Positions 49,874 through 60,138 are shown, counted from the first letter of the stretch. The stretch: DNA of 64,000 nucleotides from an uncultured Tateyamaria sp. (GCF_947503465.1 NZ_CANNDN010000001.1:992001-1056000), one strand, 5' to 3'. Notes: generated from the sequence alone by a model not told the origin. Numbers and translations are program-made.

Positions 49874-52759
49874 TTACTTGTCGTCCTTCAACCCCATGAG
49901 GGCTGCGGCAAATGGATTGTCGGGGTCGATCGCCTTTTCCTTCTTCGGCGGGCGGGCCGAGAAGTTCTGCGGCTTGGTGCCGCCATCGCGGCGTGGACCG
50001 CCCTTGCCCTTGGGTTTGCCTTTGGGTCCGCCCTTGCCACGCGGCTTGCCGCCCTGGTTGGGCCGCCGGTTGCCACCGGCACTGCGCCCCCAGGTGAAGG
50101 TATAGAACACTTCCATCTCGGTCTCGGCCGTGCCCGCGTCGGGGGCTGTGCCGGGGTCAATCTCCGTTTCGGAATTCAGGGGCACCTCAGGCGCCACTTC
50201 GGGCGTTTCCGCCGCTTCCTCGATGAGGGGCGCTTGGCCCACATCCGCGATGTCTTCGGTGCCTGCGGGCACATCGGCGGGCGCTGCGGCGTCCCCTTCG
50301 GGCGTGACCGGCGCCGTGTCGCCTGCATCCATGACCGGCGTGTCCGCCTCGGGCTTGGCGTCGAGGGCCGCATCCACGGCCTTGACCTTTTCGCGCTCGC
50401 CCTTCTCGGCCTTGTAGCCCAGACCCTGCATCAGGGTGGCGAACTGTTCCAGCGTCATGCCGGTGATCGACAGCATGTCGGCCTTGGCCTCGAACCCGCC
50501 ACGCGAATCTTCGGCCCGCAGCATGTCGGCCAGCCGTTCCAGCATGTCGATGCGGATCGCCCGGTCGCCTGCGTTGCGGTAGCCGGACATGGTGTCGGTG
50601 CCCTGCGGCGCATTTGTCATGGCGGGCACGGTCACCAGCCCGGGGGGCGGGGATTCGGGGAATTCCGACAGGCCATTGGCCAGCGACCACAGCACCAGCC
50701 GCAGCCGCGTGGGCGCGGGTTTCAGCAGCAGCGGCATGAAGATCGTGAACTGGCCAAACCGGATGCCGTGCTTGCGCAGAAGCCCGCGCGCGTCCTGATC
50801 CAGCGCCTTGACGTCATCCGCGACGGTTGCGCGGGGCAGCACGCCCATCGCTTCGACCATCTGGAAGGCGAACCCCTTGGCAAGGCCCGACAGCGCGTCG
50901 TCCCGTTGCATCGCCATCAGCGGTTCGAACAGGGCGGCGACCTTGCGATCGATGAAGTGTTGCAGGCGGCGTTGCACCTTTTGCGCAACCTCGGGCCCTG
51001 CGACATCGTCCACGAACACCTCGACCTGCGGTTTCAGCGCATCCTGCCCCCCCACCAGCTTGCCCACCGCCGAGCTGCCCCACATGAGGCCGCCCTGTTC
51101 GGTGAAATCCAGTTCGGTGTCGGGCGCGTTATAGAAGCGGTCAGCCCGAAGGTGGAAATGCGGGGCAAGCGCCTGCAATGCGGCGGTCTTGATCGTCTTG
51201 GCCTCGGCCGCGCCCGTCCCCTTGTCCTGGGAAAACCGGAACCCGTCCAACTTGCCGACGAACTCGCCTTCGACAGTCACTTCACCATTGTCATTTACTT
51301 CGGCCACCATGGCCTCCTTCTGGCCTAGCCGGCGCAACAAGACAGAGGTGCGCCGGTCTACAAATCTTTGCGTCAGTTTCGCGTGCAACGCGTCTGACAA
51401 GCGGTCTTCTACATGGCGTGTCTCGTTCCGCCAATGGTCTATCTCGTCCACCCACCCCTTACGCTGTGCGACGTAAGTCCATGTGCGGATAAACGCCAGC
51501 CGTTTCGAGATGGCGTCGATGTCCCCGTCCGACCGGTCGATGCGCTTGATCTGGCGCGCCATCCAGTCGTTCGGGATGCTGCCCCGTTCGTGCAGGTAGC
51601 GGAAGATAACGTCCAGCAGGTTCGAATGTTCCTGATGGCTGATGCCGCGGAAGTCGGGCACGCGGCACACATCCCAGAGCAGGCGGACCGAGGGCGCGTC
51701 GGTGCAGCGGGCCGTGACCTCGGCGCTTTGGGCCAGCGACTTGAGCGCCTGCAGGTCATCGGCCTCGCGCGCCTTGACCAGAACATCGCTGTTCGGGGCG
51801 GCCTCGAGGCTGCGGATCAGGGCGTCGATGGTGCCAAACTGCAGCGCGTGGTTGCGCCATTTCAGTTTCTGGATGGGCGTGAACCGGTGGTCCATGATGG
51901 CCTGCGCCGTGCCCTCGTCCAGCGGGCGCACGTCGCCGGTCACGCCAAACGTGCCGTCCTTTTGCCCCCGGCCCGCGCGGCCTGCGATCTGGGCCAGTTC
52001 GTTGGGCGCCAGCGGGCGCATGCGCCGTCCGTCGAACTTGGAGAGCGAGGAGAACGCCACGTGGTCGATGTCGAGGTTCAGCCCCATGCCGATGGCGTCG
52101 GTGGCGACAAGGAAGTCCACCTCGCCATTCTGGTACATGTCCACCTGCGCGTTGCGCGTGCGGGGCGACAGCGCGCCCATGACCACGGCCGCCCCGCCCT
52201 TTTGGCGGCGGATCAGTTCGGCGATGGCATAGACGTTGTCGACCGAAAAGCCCACGATGGCCGACCGGGGGCGCATGCGGCTGATTTTCTTCTGGCCGGA
52301 GTAGACCAGCTGGCTCATCCGGTCGCGACGCATGTACTGCACGCCCGGCACAAGGGCCGAGATCGGGCCGCGCATCGTGTCGGCGCCCAGAAACAGGGTT
52401 TCATGCAGGCCGCGCGCCCGCAGCAGGCGGTCGGTAAAGACGTGGCCGCGTTCGGGATCGGCGCAGAGCTGGATTTCGTCGATGGCCAGGAAATCACAGC
52501 CCATGCCTTCGGGCATCGCCTCGACCGTGCAGACCCAGTATTGCGTGCGGGGCGGGACAATCCGTTCCTCGCCCGTGACCAGCGCCACCACGGACGGGCC
52601 GCGCAGCGCGACGATGCGGTCATAGACCTCGCGCGCAAGCAGGCGCAGCGGCAGGCCGATCACGCCTGTGCGGTGGCCCAGCATCCGGTCGATGGCATAG
52701 GTGGTCTTGCCTGTGTTGGTGGGGCCGAGAACGGCCACCACCCGCGCGTCGCCCGACAT
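49874..52759 (-). CDS. Suv3-like RNA/DNA helicase
   Basis: A 961-residue superfamily 2 helicase like the mitochondrial degradosome helicase Suv3. Walker A GPTNTGKTT at 12-20, DEIQ at about 94-97 and QIAGRAGRG (motif VI) are clear; TDAIGMGLNLDI is motif V. A Suv3-type C-terminal region is followed by an acidic stretch (about 800-900) and a Gly/Lys/Arg-rich RNA-binding-like tail (about 910-945). Expected role: RNA unwinding and turnover. The first gene of the helicase-S4-fdxA-carD series. Confidence 0.92.
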   Translation of the reverse strand: MSGDARVVAVLGPTNTGKTTYAIDRMLGHRTGVIGLPLRLLAREVYDRIVALRGPSVVALVTGEERIVPPRTQYWVCTVEAMPEGMGCDFLAIDEIQLCADPERGHVFTDRLLRARGLHETLFLGADTMRGPISALVPGVQYMRRDRMSQLVYSGQKKISRMRPRSAIVGFSVDNVYAIAELIRRQKGGAAVVMGALSPRTRNAQVDMYQNGEVDFLVATDAIGMGLNLDIDHVAFSSLSKFDGRRMRPLAPNELAQIAGRAGRGQKDGTFGVTGDVRPLDEGTAQAIMDHRFTPIQKLKWRNHALQFGTIDALIRSLEAAPNSDVLVKAREADDLQALKSLAQSAEVTARCTDAPSVRLLWDVCRVPDFRGISHQEHSNLLDVIFRYLHERGSIPNDWMARQIKRIDRSDGDIDAISKRLAFIRTWTYVAQRKGWVDEIDHWRNETRHVEDRLSDALHAKLTQRFVDRRTSVLLRRLGQKEAMVAEVNDNGEVTVEGEFVGKLDGFRFSQDKGTGAAEAKTIKTAALQALAPHFHLRADRFYNAPDTELDFTEQGGLMWGSSAVGKLVGGQDALKPQVEVFVDDVAGPEVAQKVQRRLQHFIDRKVAALFEPLMAMQRDDALSGLAKGFAFQMVEAMGVLPRATVADDVKALDQDARGLLRKHGIRFGQFTIFMPLLLKPAPTRLRLVLWSLANGLSEFPESPPPGLVTVPAMTNAPQGTDTMSGYRNAGDRAIRIDMLERLADMLRAEDSRGGFEAKADMLSITGMTLEQFATLMQGLGYKAEKGEREKVKAVDAALDAKPEADTPVMDAGDTAPVTPEGDAAAPADVPAGTEDIADVGQAPLIEEAAETPEVAPEVPLNSETEIDPGTAPDAGTAETEMEVFYTFTWGRSAGGNRRPNQGGKPRGKGGPKGKPKGKGGPRRDGGTKPQNFSARPPKKEKAIDPDNPFAAALMGLKDDK

Positions 52760-52776
52760 GGGCTGTCCCCCGATAA

Positions 52777-53334
52777 TCAGAGCGTACGGCCGATGCCCTG
52801 GGCTTTCAGCTGCTCTAGCGCCTTGGTGGCGTTTTCGTGGTTGGGATGCAAGTCGAGAACCTTTTGAAAGGCCTGTTCCGCGCGGACGGTGTCGCCAAAT
52901 TCCTGGAACATGATGCCCAGGCCGAAGATGGCGTTGTAATTGTCGGGGTTCAGCGCCAGCGCACGCTCAAGATCGCTGAGCGCGGGGCCATAGAGGTCCT
53001 TCATGTAGAAGGCGGTGGCACGGGCGTGCCAGCCTTCGGCAAACTCCGGCGCATGGTCGATCAGGGCGCTGAAATGCTCGATCGCGATGTCCGGCTGCTC
53101 TTCCTCCAGCGCCTTGCGGCCCCTGCGCAACAGCATGTCCAGCGCGGTCGAGCCCGATTGCGCCCACTCCCGCTCGATCTCGCGCGTGAGGCGTGTGGCT
53201 TCGGCCGGTTCGGCGCCGCGCAGCGCGTCGAGCATCTCGTCAAGCGAGGATTGCGCGACTGCGGGTAAGGAATTCCCTACTGTCAGAAAAAGTGCCGTGA
53301 CGACAGGGTAGAGTTTACGCGTGTGAGTGCCCAT
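52777..53334 (-). CDS. Exported TPR-repeat protein
   Basis: A 185-residue periplasmic protein. Signal peptide 1-28 (ALFLTVGNSLPAVAQ) then about three TPR units (AIEHFSALIDHAPEFAEGWH, ALSDLERALALNPDNYNAIF and AEQAFQKVLDLHPNHENATK). A scaffold for protein contacts is likely. Its stop is 17 bp from the helicase start. Confidence 0.9.
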   Translation of the reverse strand: MGTHTRKLYPVVTALFLTVGNSLPAVAQSSLDEMLDALRGAEPAEATRLTREIEREWAQSGSTALDMLLRRGRKALEEEQPDIAIEHFSALIDHAPEFAEGWHARATAFYMKDLYGPALSDLERALALNPDNYNAIFGLGIMFQEFGDTVRAEQAFQKVLDLHPNHENATKALEQLKAQGIGRTL

Positions 53335-53408
53335 AAGTGTCAATGTAACAGGGCGGGCCGTGAAATCCAGACAGCGCACCCAACCACTGACCAAAAAGGG
53401 CATCAAAG

Positions 53409-53699
53409 ATGAGTGACACAGTGACCGAAGCCGTGGCCGTGCTGAACCAGAAGCTGGCAAGCGCGGATTTCGACGGAACCGCCAAGTTCGACATCGAAGG
53501 GGAAGGCGCGATCATGATGGACGCCTCGGGCGCACGTGCCGGGGATGAACCTGCCGATGTGACCCTGTCGGCGGATGCCGACACGTTCCGGTCGATCCTC
53601 GAGGGGGACACCAATCCCACCGCCGCGTTCATGACCGGCAAGCTCAAGGTCGATGGCGACATGGGCATGGCGATGAAACTGGCCTCTGTCCTGGCCTGA
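53409..53699 (+). CDS. SCP2 sterol-carrier-domain protein
   Basis: A 96-residue single SCP2 domain: KFDIEGEGAIMMDASG, ADVTLSADADTFRSILEGD, TAAFMTGKLKVDGDMGMAMKL. Binds lipid or acyl ligands non-enzymatically. Its stop overlaps the next start (TGATG), so it is coupled to the hydrolase gene. Confidence 0.93.
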   Translation: MSDTVTEAVAVLNQKLASADFDGTAKFDIEGEGAIMMDASGARAGDEPADVTLSADADTFRSILEGDTNPTAAFMTGKLKVDGDMGMAMKLASVLA

Positions 53700-54640
53700 T
53701 GACCCTGTCGGCTGCCCCTCTTTTCACGGATGTGTACCCCGCGCCGCTGGACGGTGCCGCCTATTGGGCGACCACGGCGGACGCTGTGCGCATTCGGCTG
53801 GGTGTGTGGCAGCCTGACGGCGCCAGGGGGACGGTTCTGCTGTTTCCCGGGCGCACCGAATACATCGAAAAATACGCGTCTGCCGCCGGTGATCTGGCGG
53901 CGCGCGGCTTTGCCACGCTGGCCGTCGACTGGCGGGGCCAGGGCCTAGCCGACCGGTTGCTTGACGATCCGCGCATGGGACATGTCGCGCAGTTCATGGA
54001 CTACCAGCTGGATGTGCAGGCCGCGCTTGAGGCGGCCCGCGCGCTTGCCCTGCCCGAGCCCTATTTCCTGCTGGGCCATTCCATGGGCGGCTGTATCGGG
54101 TTGCGGGCCCTGTACGAGGGGCTGCCGGTGTCGGCGGCCGCCTTTACCGGGCCGATGTGGGGTATCCGCATTTCCGCCCATCTGCGCCCCGTGGCATGGG
54201 CGCTGGGACGGATGATGCCGGCCCTGGGACAGGGCCACCGCCTGCCCCCCGGCACGATGATCGACAGCTATGTGCTGACCGCCCCGTTCGAGGACAATCT
54301 GCTGACCACGGATGCCGAGATGTATGACATGATGCGCGACCAGTTGACCGCGCATTCCGATCTGGCGCTTGGCGGTCCCAGCTTTGTCTGGTTGCGCGAG
54401 GCGCTGGACGAAACCCTGGCCCTGTCGCGGATGCCTGCCCCCAACCTGCCCTGCGACACCTTCCTGGGCACCAATGAACGCATTGTGCATGTGGGCCGCA
54501 TCCAGGCGCGCATGGACAGCTGGGAAGACGGGCACCTGCACCTGATCCAGCACGGCGAACACGAGGTGCTGATGGAAGATGCACGCACCCGTGCCGGTAT
54601 TTTCGACAGCATGGCCGCGCGGTTTGCCGACGCGGCCTGA
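53699..54640 (+). CDS. Alpha/beta hydrolase (PldB/monoacylglycerol-lipase-like)
   Basis: A 313-residue hydrolase with GHSMGG (Ser128), an acid in FLGTNERIV and a catalytic His in QHGEHEVLME. It resembles lysophospholipase L2/monoglyceride lipases. Coupling with an SCP2 lipid carrier supports a lipid substrate. Confidence 0.88.
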   Translation: MTLSAAPLFTDVYPAPLDGAAYWATTADAVRIRLGVWQPDGARGTVLLFPGRTEYIEKYASAAGDLAARGFATLAVDWRGQGLADRLLDDPRMGHVAQFMDYQLDVQAALEAARALALPEPYFLLGHSMGGCIGLRALYEGLPVSAAAFTGPMWGIRISAHLRPVAWALGRMMPALGQGHRLPPGTMIDSYVLTAPFEDNLLTTDAEMYDMMRDQLTAHSDLALGGPSFVWLREALDETLALSRMPAPNLPCDTFLGTNERIVHVGRIQARMDSWEDGHLHLIQHGEHEVLMEDARTRAGIFDSMAARFADAA

Positions 54641-54678
54641 GACTGGTCCGCCATCCGCGACATGCTAGGTTACGGCGC

Positions 54679-55680
54679 ATGAGCGCGCTGACCTTCACCC
54701 CTGCCGGCATCTATTGCGCGGCGGGCGATTTCTACATCGACCCCTGGAAACCGGTGGACCGGGCCCTGATCACCCATGGGCATGCCGATCATGCGCGGTG
54801 GGGGATGGGATCGTATCTGGCCACCGACATCGCCGCCCCGGTGATGCGCCACCGGCTGGGCGACGTGTCCATCGACACGGTGGGATACGGCGAACGGCTG
54901 TCCATCGGCGGTGCGACGGTGTCCTTTCACCCCGCGGGCCACGTGCCGGGATCGGCCCAGATCCGGGTCGAGGTCGCGGGCGAGGTCTGGGTCGCGTCGG
55001 GCGACTACAAGGTTGTGGATGACGGGCTGTCGACCCCGTTCGAGCCGGTCAAGTGCCACCATTTCATCACCGAAAGCACCTTTGGCCTGCCCGTGTTTCG
55101 CTGGCAGGATCAGGCGACGATCGCCCGTCAGATCAATGACTGGTGGGCCGGGTGCAAGGCGGCGGGCAAGACCGCGTTCCTGGGCTGCTACGCGCTGGGT
55201 AAGGCGCAGCGGCTGATGTCGATGCTGAACCCCGAAATCGGGCCCGTCCTGACGCATACGGCCATCGAAAACACCAACGCGGTGGTGCGCGCGCAGGGCA
55301 TCATCCTGCCCGACACGGTGCAGGCAGGGCCTGATCTGGTGCCCAAAGAGCATCCGGGCGCAATTGTGCTGGCCCCGCCATCCGCCCTGGGATCTGCCTG
55401 GGCCCGCAAGTTCGGTGCGCAGGAGACCGCCTTTGCGTCCGGATGGATGGCGGTGCGCGGCATTCGCCGCCGGCGCGCGGGCGACCGGGGCTTTGTCATC
55501 TCGGACCATGCGGATTGGACGGGCCTGTTGTCCGCCATCTCGGAGACGGGTGCCGAAAATGTATATGTCACGCATGGATACACGGATATCTTTACACGCT
55601 ACCTGAACGACCAGGGCTGGAACGCCCAGGTGTTGCAGACCGAATTCGGCGGCGAGGATGCCGAGGACGAAGCGGCATGA
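54679..55680 (+). CDS. Ligase-associated MBL-fold DNA exonuclease
   Basis: A 333-residue metallo-beta-lactamase/beta-CASP-type nuclease of the family found beside ATP-dependent DNA ligases. Metal motif HGHADHAR gives H33, H35, D37 and H38; YITESTFGLP-like and FVISDHADWTGL motifs follow. It overlaps the ligase gene by ATGA. It probably trims DNA ends for the ligase. Confidence 0.93.
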   Translation: MSALTFTPAGIYCAAGDFYIDPWKPVDRALITHGHADHARWGMGSYLATDIAAPVMRHRLGDVSIDTVGYGERLSIGGATVSFHPAGHVPGSAQIRVEVAGEVWVASGDYKVVDDGLSTPFEPVKCHHFITESTFGLPVFRWQDQATIARQINDWWAGCKAAGKTAFLGCYALGKAQRLMSMLNPEIGPVLTHTAIENTNAVVRAQGIILPDTVQAGPDLVPKEHPGAIVLAPPSALGSAWARKFGAQETAFASGWMAVRGIRRRRAGDRGFVISDHADWTGLLSAISETGAENVYVTHGYTDIFTRYLNDQGWNAQVLQTEFGGEDAEDEAA

Positions 55681-57269
55681 AACGCTTTGCCGCGTTGTTC
55701 AACGCCATCGACCAGTCGACCAAGACCACGGTCAAGGTCGCGGCGCTGACGGCCTATTTCCAGGACGCCCCCGAACAGGATCGCATCTGGACCATCGCCA
55801 TCTTTTCCGGGCGCCGTCCGAAGCGGGCCGTGAACACCACGCGCCTGCGGGAATGGGGGGCCGAAGTGGCCGGCATCCCCCTGTGGCTGTTCGAAGAAGC
55901 GTACCCGATCGTGGGCGATCTGGCCGAGACCATCGCGTTGGTCCTGCCGCCGCCGACAACGGAAACCGACCATGGCTTGTCCCATTGGATCAATGCCTTA
56001 CGGGGCATTGCCCATGGGCAAGACGACGACCGCAAGGCCTTTGTCCTGGACGCGTGGGCGTCACTGGATACCACACAGCGCTTTCTGTTCAACAAGCTGC
56101 TGACGGGTGGGTTCCGCATCGGGGTCAGTCAAAAGCTGATGACCCGCGCCCTGGCCCGCGCCACCGGCAAGGACGAGGCCGAGATGGCGCATCGCCTGAT
56201 GGGCGACTGGGACCCGGCCACGACCACATGGGCACAGCTGATCGAGGCGGATGATCCCGCCGCCAACGCCTCGCGCCCCTATCCGTTCTACCTGGCCTAT
56301 GCGTTGGATGACGCGCCGGAAAACCTCGGCAACCCAGGGGATTGGCAGGCGGACTGGAAGTGGGACGGCATCCGCGGCCAGCTGATCCTGCGCGGTGGCG
56401 CGCATTATGTCTGGTCGCGTGGCGAAGAGTTGATGACCGACCGGTTCCCGGAACTGGCCCGTGCCCGCGACTTTATCCCCGACGGCACGGTTCTGGATGG
56501 CGAGGTGCTGGCCTGGGGGGACGGCGCCCCGCAGAATTTCAACGCGCTGCAAAGGCGGATCGGTCGCAAGACGGTGCCGAAAAAGCTGCTGATCGAGGCG
56601 CCGGTGATCCTGTATGCCTATGATCTGCTGGAATGGGGCGGTGTTGATGTGCGACAAGAGCCGCTTTCCAAGCGCCGCGCAACGCTTGAGGAGCTTTGCA
56701 AGGCCTTGCCCACGGATGCGCCCGTGAAACTGTCTCCGACCGTGCCGTTCGACAGTTGGGACGCGCTGGCCGATATCCGCACCACCGCCCGCGACGCGCA
56801 GGCCGAAGGGCTGATGCTGAAGCGCAGGGGCAGCCCCTATCTGACCGGGCGCAAGAAAGGCGACTGGTGGAAATGGAAGCTGGACCCGCTGACCATCGAC
56901 GCCGTGATGATCTATGCGCAATCCGGCCATGGTCGGCGGGCCAACCTGTTCACCGACTTCACCTTTGCCGTCTGGAAAGGCAATGAACTGGTCCCCTTCA
57001 CCAAGGCCTATTCCGGCCTCACCGACGAAGAGTTCCGCAAGATCACGGCCTGGGTCAAAAAGAACACGCAACAACGCTTTGGCCCCGTGCGGCAGGTCAC
57101 GCCGCACCATGTGTTCGAGATCGCCTTCGAAGGGATACAGGCCTCATCCCGCCATAAATCGGGGGTGGCGCTGCGCTTTCCGCGCATGGCACGGTGGCGC
57201 CACGACAAACCCATCGCCGAGGCCAACAGCCTGGATGATCTGAACGAGATGCTCGAAATCTATGGATAG
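55677..57269 (+). CDS. ATP-dependent DNA ligase (cisplatin-type, LigC-like)
   Basis: A 530-residue ATP-dependent ligase. An N-terminal DNA-binding domain (1-190) leads to the adenylation domain with nucleophile Lys228 in KWDGIR; later motifs include VLDGEVLAW, EGLMLKRRGSPY and WWKWKLDP. The OB domain follows. Cells of this group use an NAD-dependent LigA for replication, so this enzyme serves repair with its linked exonuclease. The usual third partner, an Lhr-like helicase, is not next to it. Confidence 0.95.
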   Translation: MKRFAALFNAIDQSTKTTVKVAALTAYFQDAPEQDRIWTIAIFSGRRPKRAVNTTRLREWGAEVAGIPLWLFEEAYPIVGDLAETIALVLPPPTTETDHGLSHWINALRGIAHGQDDDRKAFVLDAWASLDTTQRFLFNKLLTGGFRIGVSQKLMTRALARATGKDEAEMAHRLMGDWDPATTTWAQLIEADDPAANASRPYPFYLAYALDDAPENLGNPGDWQADWKWDGIRGQLILRGGAHYVWSRGEELMTDRFPELARARDFIPDGTVLDGEVLAWGDGAPQNFNALQRRIGRKTVPKKLLIEAPVILYAYDLLEWGGVDVRQEPLSKRRATLEELCKALPTDAPVKLSPTVPFDSWDALADIRTTARDAQAEGLMLKRRGSPYLTGRKKGDWWKWKLDPLTIDAVMIYAQSGHGRRANLFTDFTFAVWKGNELVPFTKAYSGLTDEEFRKITAWVKKNTQQRFGPVRQVTPHHVFEIAFEGIQASSRHKSGVALRFPRMARWRHDKPIAEANSLDDLNEMLEIYG

Positions 57270-58119
57270 TGCCCCGCCGCCGCCCGCCCCGACCTTTGTC
57301 ACGACACCGCTGCCCGCCGGGGCCTGGGACGCCCACGTGCACCTGCTGGGCGGCCCCGAACATGCGCTGTCCCCAACCCGGGCCCAGGATCCGCCCTCGG
57401 GCATCACCTTCGAGGGCTGGCTGGGCCGCTACCGGGCACACCTACAGGCCCTGGGCTGCACCCGCAGCCTGATCGTGCATTCGATCCTGTATGGCACCGA
57501 CAATACCGTCACGCTCGAAGCGGTGCGCGCCATGGGCGACGGGTTCAAGGGCGTGGGCCTGCTGCCCGACGGCGCGGCCAGAGCGGACATCAGGCAGTTC
57601 GCAGAGAACAACATGGTCGCCGTGCGCCTGAACTATGTTCACGGCGGCGTGCTGACATGGGACGGGGCCAGGGCCATGGCACCCGCGCTGGCCGACCACG
57701 GCATGCATATCCAGATGCTGTTGCACGCCGACCAGCATATCGAACAGCTCGCGGACGACATCCGCGCCCTGCCCGTTCCGCTGGTCATCGACCATTGCGG
57801 CTGGCCCACGGACCTGAACCCGCACGCCCCCGGCGTCGACACGCTCTGCGCGCTGCTGGCCGAGGGGCACGTGCACGTCAAGCTGTCCGCCCCCTACCGG
57901 CTGACCGATGACATCACCGAAACACACCCGCTGATGCGCCGCCTGATCGACGCGAACCCCGAGGGGTGCCTCTGGGGGTCCGACTGGCCGCACATCATGC
58001 TGAACGGCGCGGAAATGCCGCAGGCGGCGACCCTGGCCGACGCCCTGTCGCAGATCACCACGCCCGATGAACGACACAAGATCCTTGTCGATACGCCCGC
58101 GCGCCTCTTCTTGCCCTGA
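57262..58119 (+). CDS. Amidohydrolase_2 family hydrolase
   Basis: A 285-residue TIM-barrel metal hydrolase. N-terminal WDAHVHLLGG supplies the HxH pair, VIDHCGWP a further His, and WGSDWPH the terminal Asp. It belongs to the PDC-hydrolase/lactonase branch, acting on cyclic dicarboxylates or lactones; substrate unknown. It overlaps the ligase end by 8 bp. Confidence 0.9.
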   Translation: MDSAPPPPAPTFVTTPLPAGAWDAHVHLLGGPEHALSPTRAQDPPSGITFEGWLGRYRAHLQALGCTRSLIVHSILYGTDNTVTLEAVRAMGDGFKGVGLLPDGAARADIRQFAENNMVAVRLNYVHGGVLTWDGARAMAPALADHGMHIQMLLHADQHIEQLADDIRALPVPLVIDHCGWPTDLNPHAPGVDTLCALLAEGHVHVKLSAPYRLTDDITETHPLMRRLIDANPEGCLWGSDWPHIMLNGAEMPQAATLADALSQITTPDERHKILVDTPARLFLP

Positions 58120-58151
58120 TCCCTCGTCATCTTGCCGGATAAACTCCGGGG

Positions 58152-58184
58152 GGTCTGGGGGGCTGGCCCCCCAGCCGGTCGCCG
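58152..58184 (+). terminator. GC-rich hairpin before the peptidase gene
   Basis: TGGGGGGCTGGCCCCCCA with outer GG.CTGGG/CCCAGCC pairs about 35 bp after the amidohydrolase stop. It is similar to the GGGGGCTCTGCCCCC element near 21659 and likely works as terminator or 3' stem without a T-tract. Confidence 0.5.
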
Positions 58185-58266
58185 CAGCGCACGCGCGGCG
58201 AAACCCTTGCCCCGACCCTCATGCCCCCATACCTATGGCGCAACACGTAACAAAAGGTGCTCAACG

Positions 58267-60087
58267 ATGTTCCAACTCCCCTTCCCCGTTCGCGACGCAA
58301 ATGCCTCTGCCGGGGATCAGCCCTTGGGCAACCTGCCGGAATGGAACCTCGACGATCTGTACACCGGCGAGGACGCCGCAGAACTGAAACGCGACCTCGA
58401 TTGGCTGGAGGACGCCTGCAAGTCGTTCGCGTCAGATTACGAAACCAAGCTGGATCAACTGGATGCAAAGGGCCTGCTGGACTGCATCCAGCGCCAGGAA
58501 CGGATCAACCAGGTGGCGGGACGGATCATGTCCTATGCGGGCCTGCGCTATTACCAGCTGACAACGGATGCCGGCCGGGCCAAGTTCATGTCCGACGTTC
58601 AGGAAAAGATCACAAACTTCACCACGCCGCTTGTCTTCTTCACGCTTGAACTGAACCGGCTCGAAGACGCCCACCTGGCCGGTCTGCTGGACCAGAACGC
58701 GGACCTGGCCCGCTACAAGCCGATCTTTGACAAGATCCGCGCGACGAAACCCTATCAGCTGTCGGACGAGATGGAGAAGTTCCTGCATGATCTTGGCGTC
58801 GTGGGCGACGCGTGGGAGCGTCTGTTTGACGAGACCATCGCCGGGCTGACCTTCGACATTGACGGCGATGCGTTGAACATCGAGGGCACGCTGAACTTCC
58901 TGACCGACCCGGACCGCAAGAAACGCGAGACAGCCGCGCGCGAATTGGCAGAGGTGTTTTCAAGCAATATCAAGATCTTTGCACGCGTGCACAACACCCA
59001 GGCCAAGGAAAAGGAAATCCTCGACCGCTGGCGCGGCATGCCCACGGCGCAGACCGGGCGGCACTTGTCGAACCAGGTGGAACCCGAAGTGGTCGAGGCG
59101 CTGCGCAATGCCGTGGTTGCCGCCTATCCCAAGCTGAGCCACCGGTATTACGAGCTGAAGCGCAAGTGGCTGGGTCTGGAAACCATGCAGGTCTGGGACC
59201 GCAACGCCCCCCTGCCCATGGAAGACCCCCGCATCGTGACCTGGGACGAGGCGGAAAAAACCGTCATGGACGCCTATAACGCGTTTGATCCACGCATGGG
59301 CGACCTTGCCCAACCGTTCTTCAAGAAGGGGTGGATCGATGCGGGCGTGAAACCCGGCAAGGCGCCGGGCGCCTTCGCCCATCCCACCGTCACGGATGTG
59401 CACCCTTACGTGATGCTCAACTATCTGGGCAAACCGCGCGACGTGATGACGCTCGCCCACGAACTGGGCCACGGCGTGCACCAGGTTCTGGCGGCGGGTC
59501 AGGGCGAAATGCTGTCTTCCACCCCCCTCACGCTGGCTGAAACGGCGTCGGTCTTTGGCGAAATGCTGACCTTCCGCAAGATGCTGGACGGGGCCAGGGA
59601 TGACGCCCAGCGCAAGGTCATGCTGGCGGGCAAGGTCGAGGACATGATCAACACCGTCGTGCGCCAGATCGCCTTCTATGATTTCGAATGCAAATTGCAC
59701 GAGGCGCGGCGCGGCGGCGAATTGACGCCCGAAGACATCAACGCGCTCTGGATGTCGGTGCAGGCGGAATCGCTGGGGCCCGCCTTTGAATTCATGGACG
59801 GGTACGAAACCTTCTGGGCCTACATTCCCCACTTCGTTCATTCGCCGTTCTACGTCTATGCCTATGCGTTCGGGGACGGTCTGGTGAACGCCCTGTACTC
59901 GGTCTACGCCGAAGGGGCCGAGGGCTTTGAAGACAAGTATTTCGACATGCTCAAGGCGGGCGGGTCCAAGCACCACAAGGCGTTGCTGGCCCCCTTCGGG
60001 CTGGACGCCTCCGACCCCACATTCTGGGACAAGGGGCTGAGCATGATCTCGGGCTTCATCGACGAGTTGGAGGCCATGGAAGACTGA
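58267..60087 (+). CDS. pepF: M3-family oligoendopeptidase (PepF-like)
   Basis: A 606-residue zinc oligopeptidase. HELGHGVH at about 398-405 gives the zinc His pair and catalytic Glu; the third ligand Glu falls in TPLTLAETASVFGE, and EFFVHSPFYVYAYAFGD-like sequence near the end is typical of PepF. It degrades short cytosolic peptides. The start ATG 58267 begins MFQLPFPVRDA; the frame is open further upstream but crosses a hairpin. Confidence 0.95.
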   Translation: MFQLPFPVRDANASAGDQPLGNLPEWNLDDLYTGEDAAELKRDLDWLEDACKSFASDYETKLDQLDAKGLLDCIQRQERINQVAGRIMSYAGLRYYQLTTDAGRAKFMSDVQEKITNFTTPLVFFTLELNRLEDAHLAGLLDQNADLARYKPIFDKIRATKPYQLSDEMEKFLHDLGVVGDAWERLFDETIAGLTFDIDGDALNIEGTLNFLTDPDRKKRETAARELAEVFSSNIKIFARVHNTQAKEKEILDRWRGMPTAQTGRHLSNQVEPEVVEALRNAVVAAYPKLSHRYYELKRKWLGLETMQVWDRNAPLPMEDPRIVTWDEAEKTVMDAYNAFDPRMGDLAQPFFKKGWIDAGVKPGKAPGAFAHPTVTDVHPYVMLNYLGKPRDVMTLAHELGHGVHQVLAAGQGEMLSSTPLTLAETASVFGEMLTFRKMLDGARDDAQRKVMLAGKVEDMINTVVRQIAFYDFECKLHEARRGGELTPEDINALWMSVQAESLGPAFEFMDGYETFWAYIPHFVHSPFYVYAYAFGDGLVNALYSVYAEGAEGFEDKYFDMLKAGGSKHHKALLAPFGLDASDPTFWDKGLSMISGFIDELEAMED

Positions 60088-60138
60088 CCATGCAGCAGAC
60101 GTGCACGCATGGGGGATGCGTGCACGCGGCGGTGTGGT

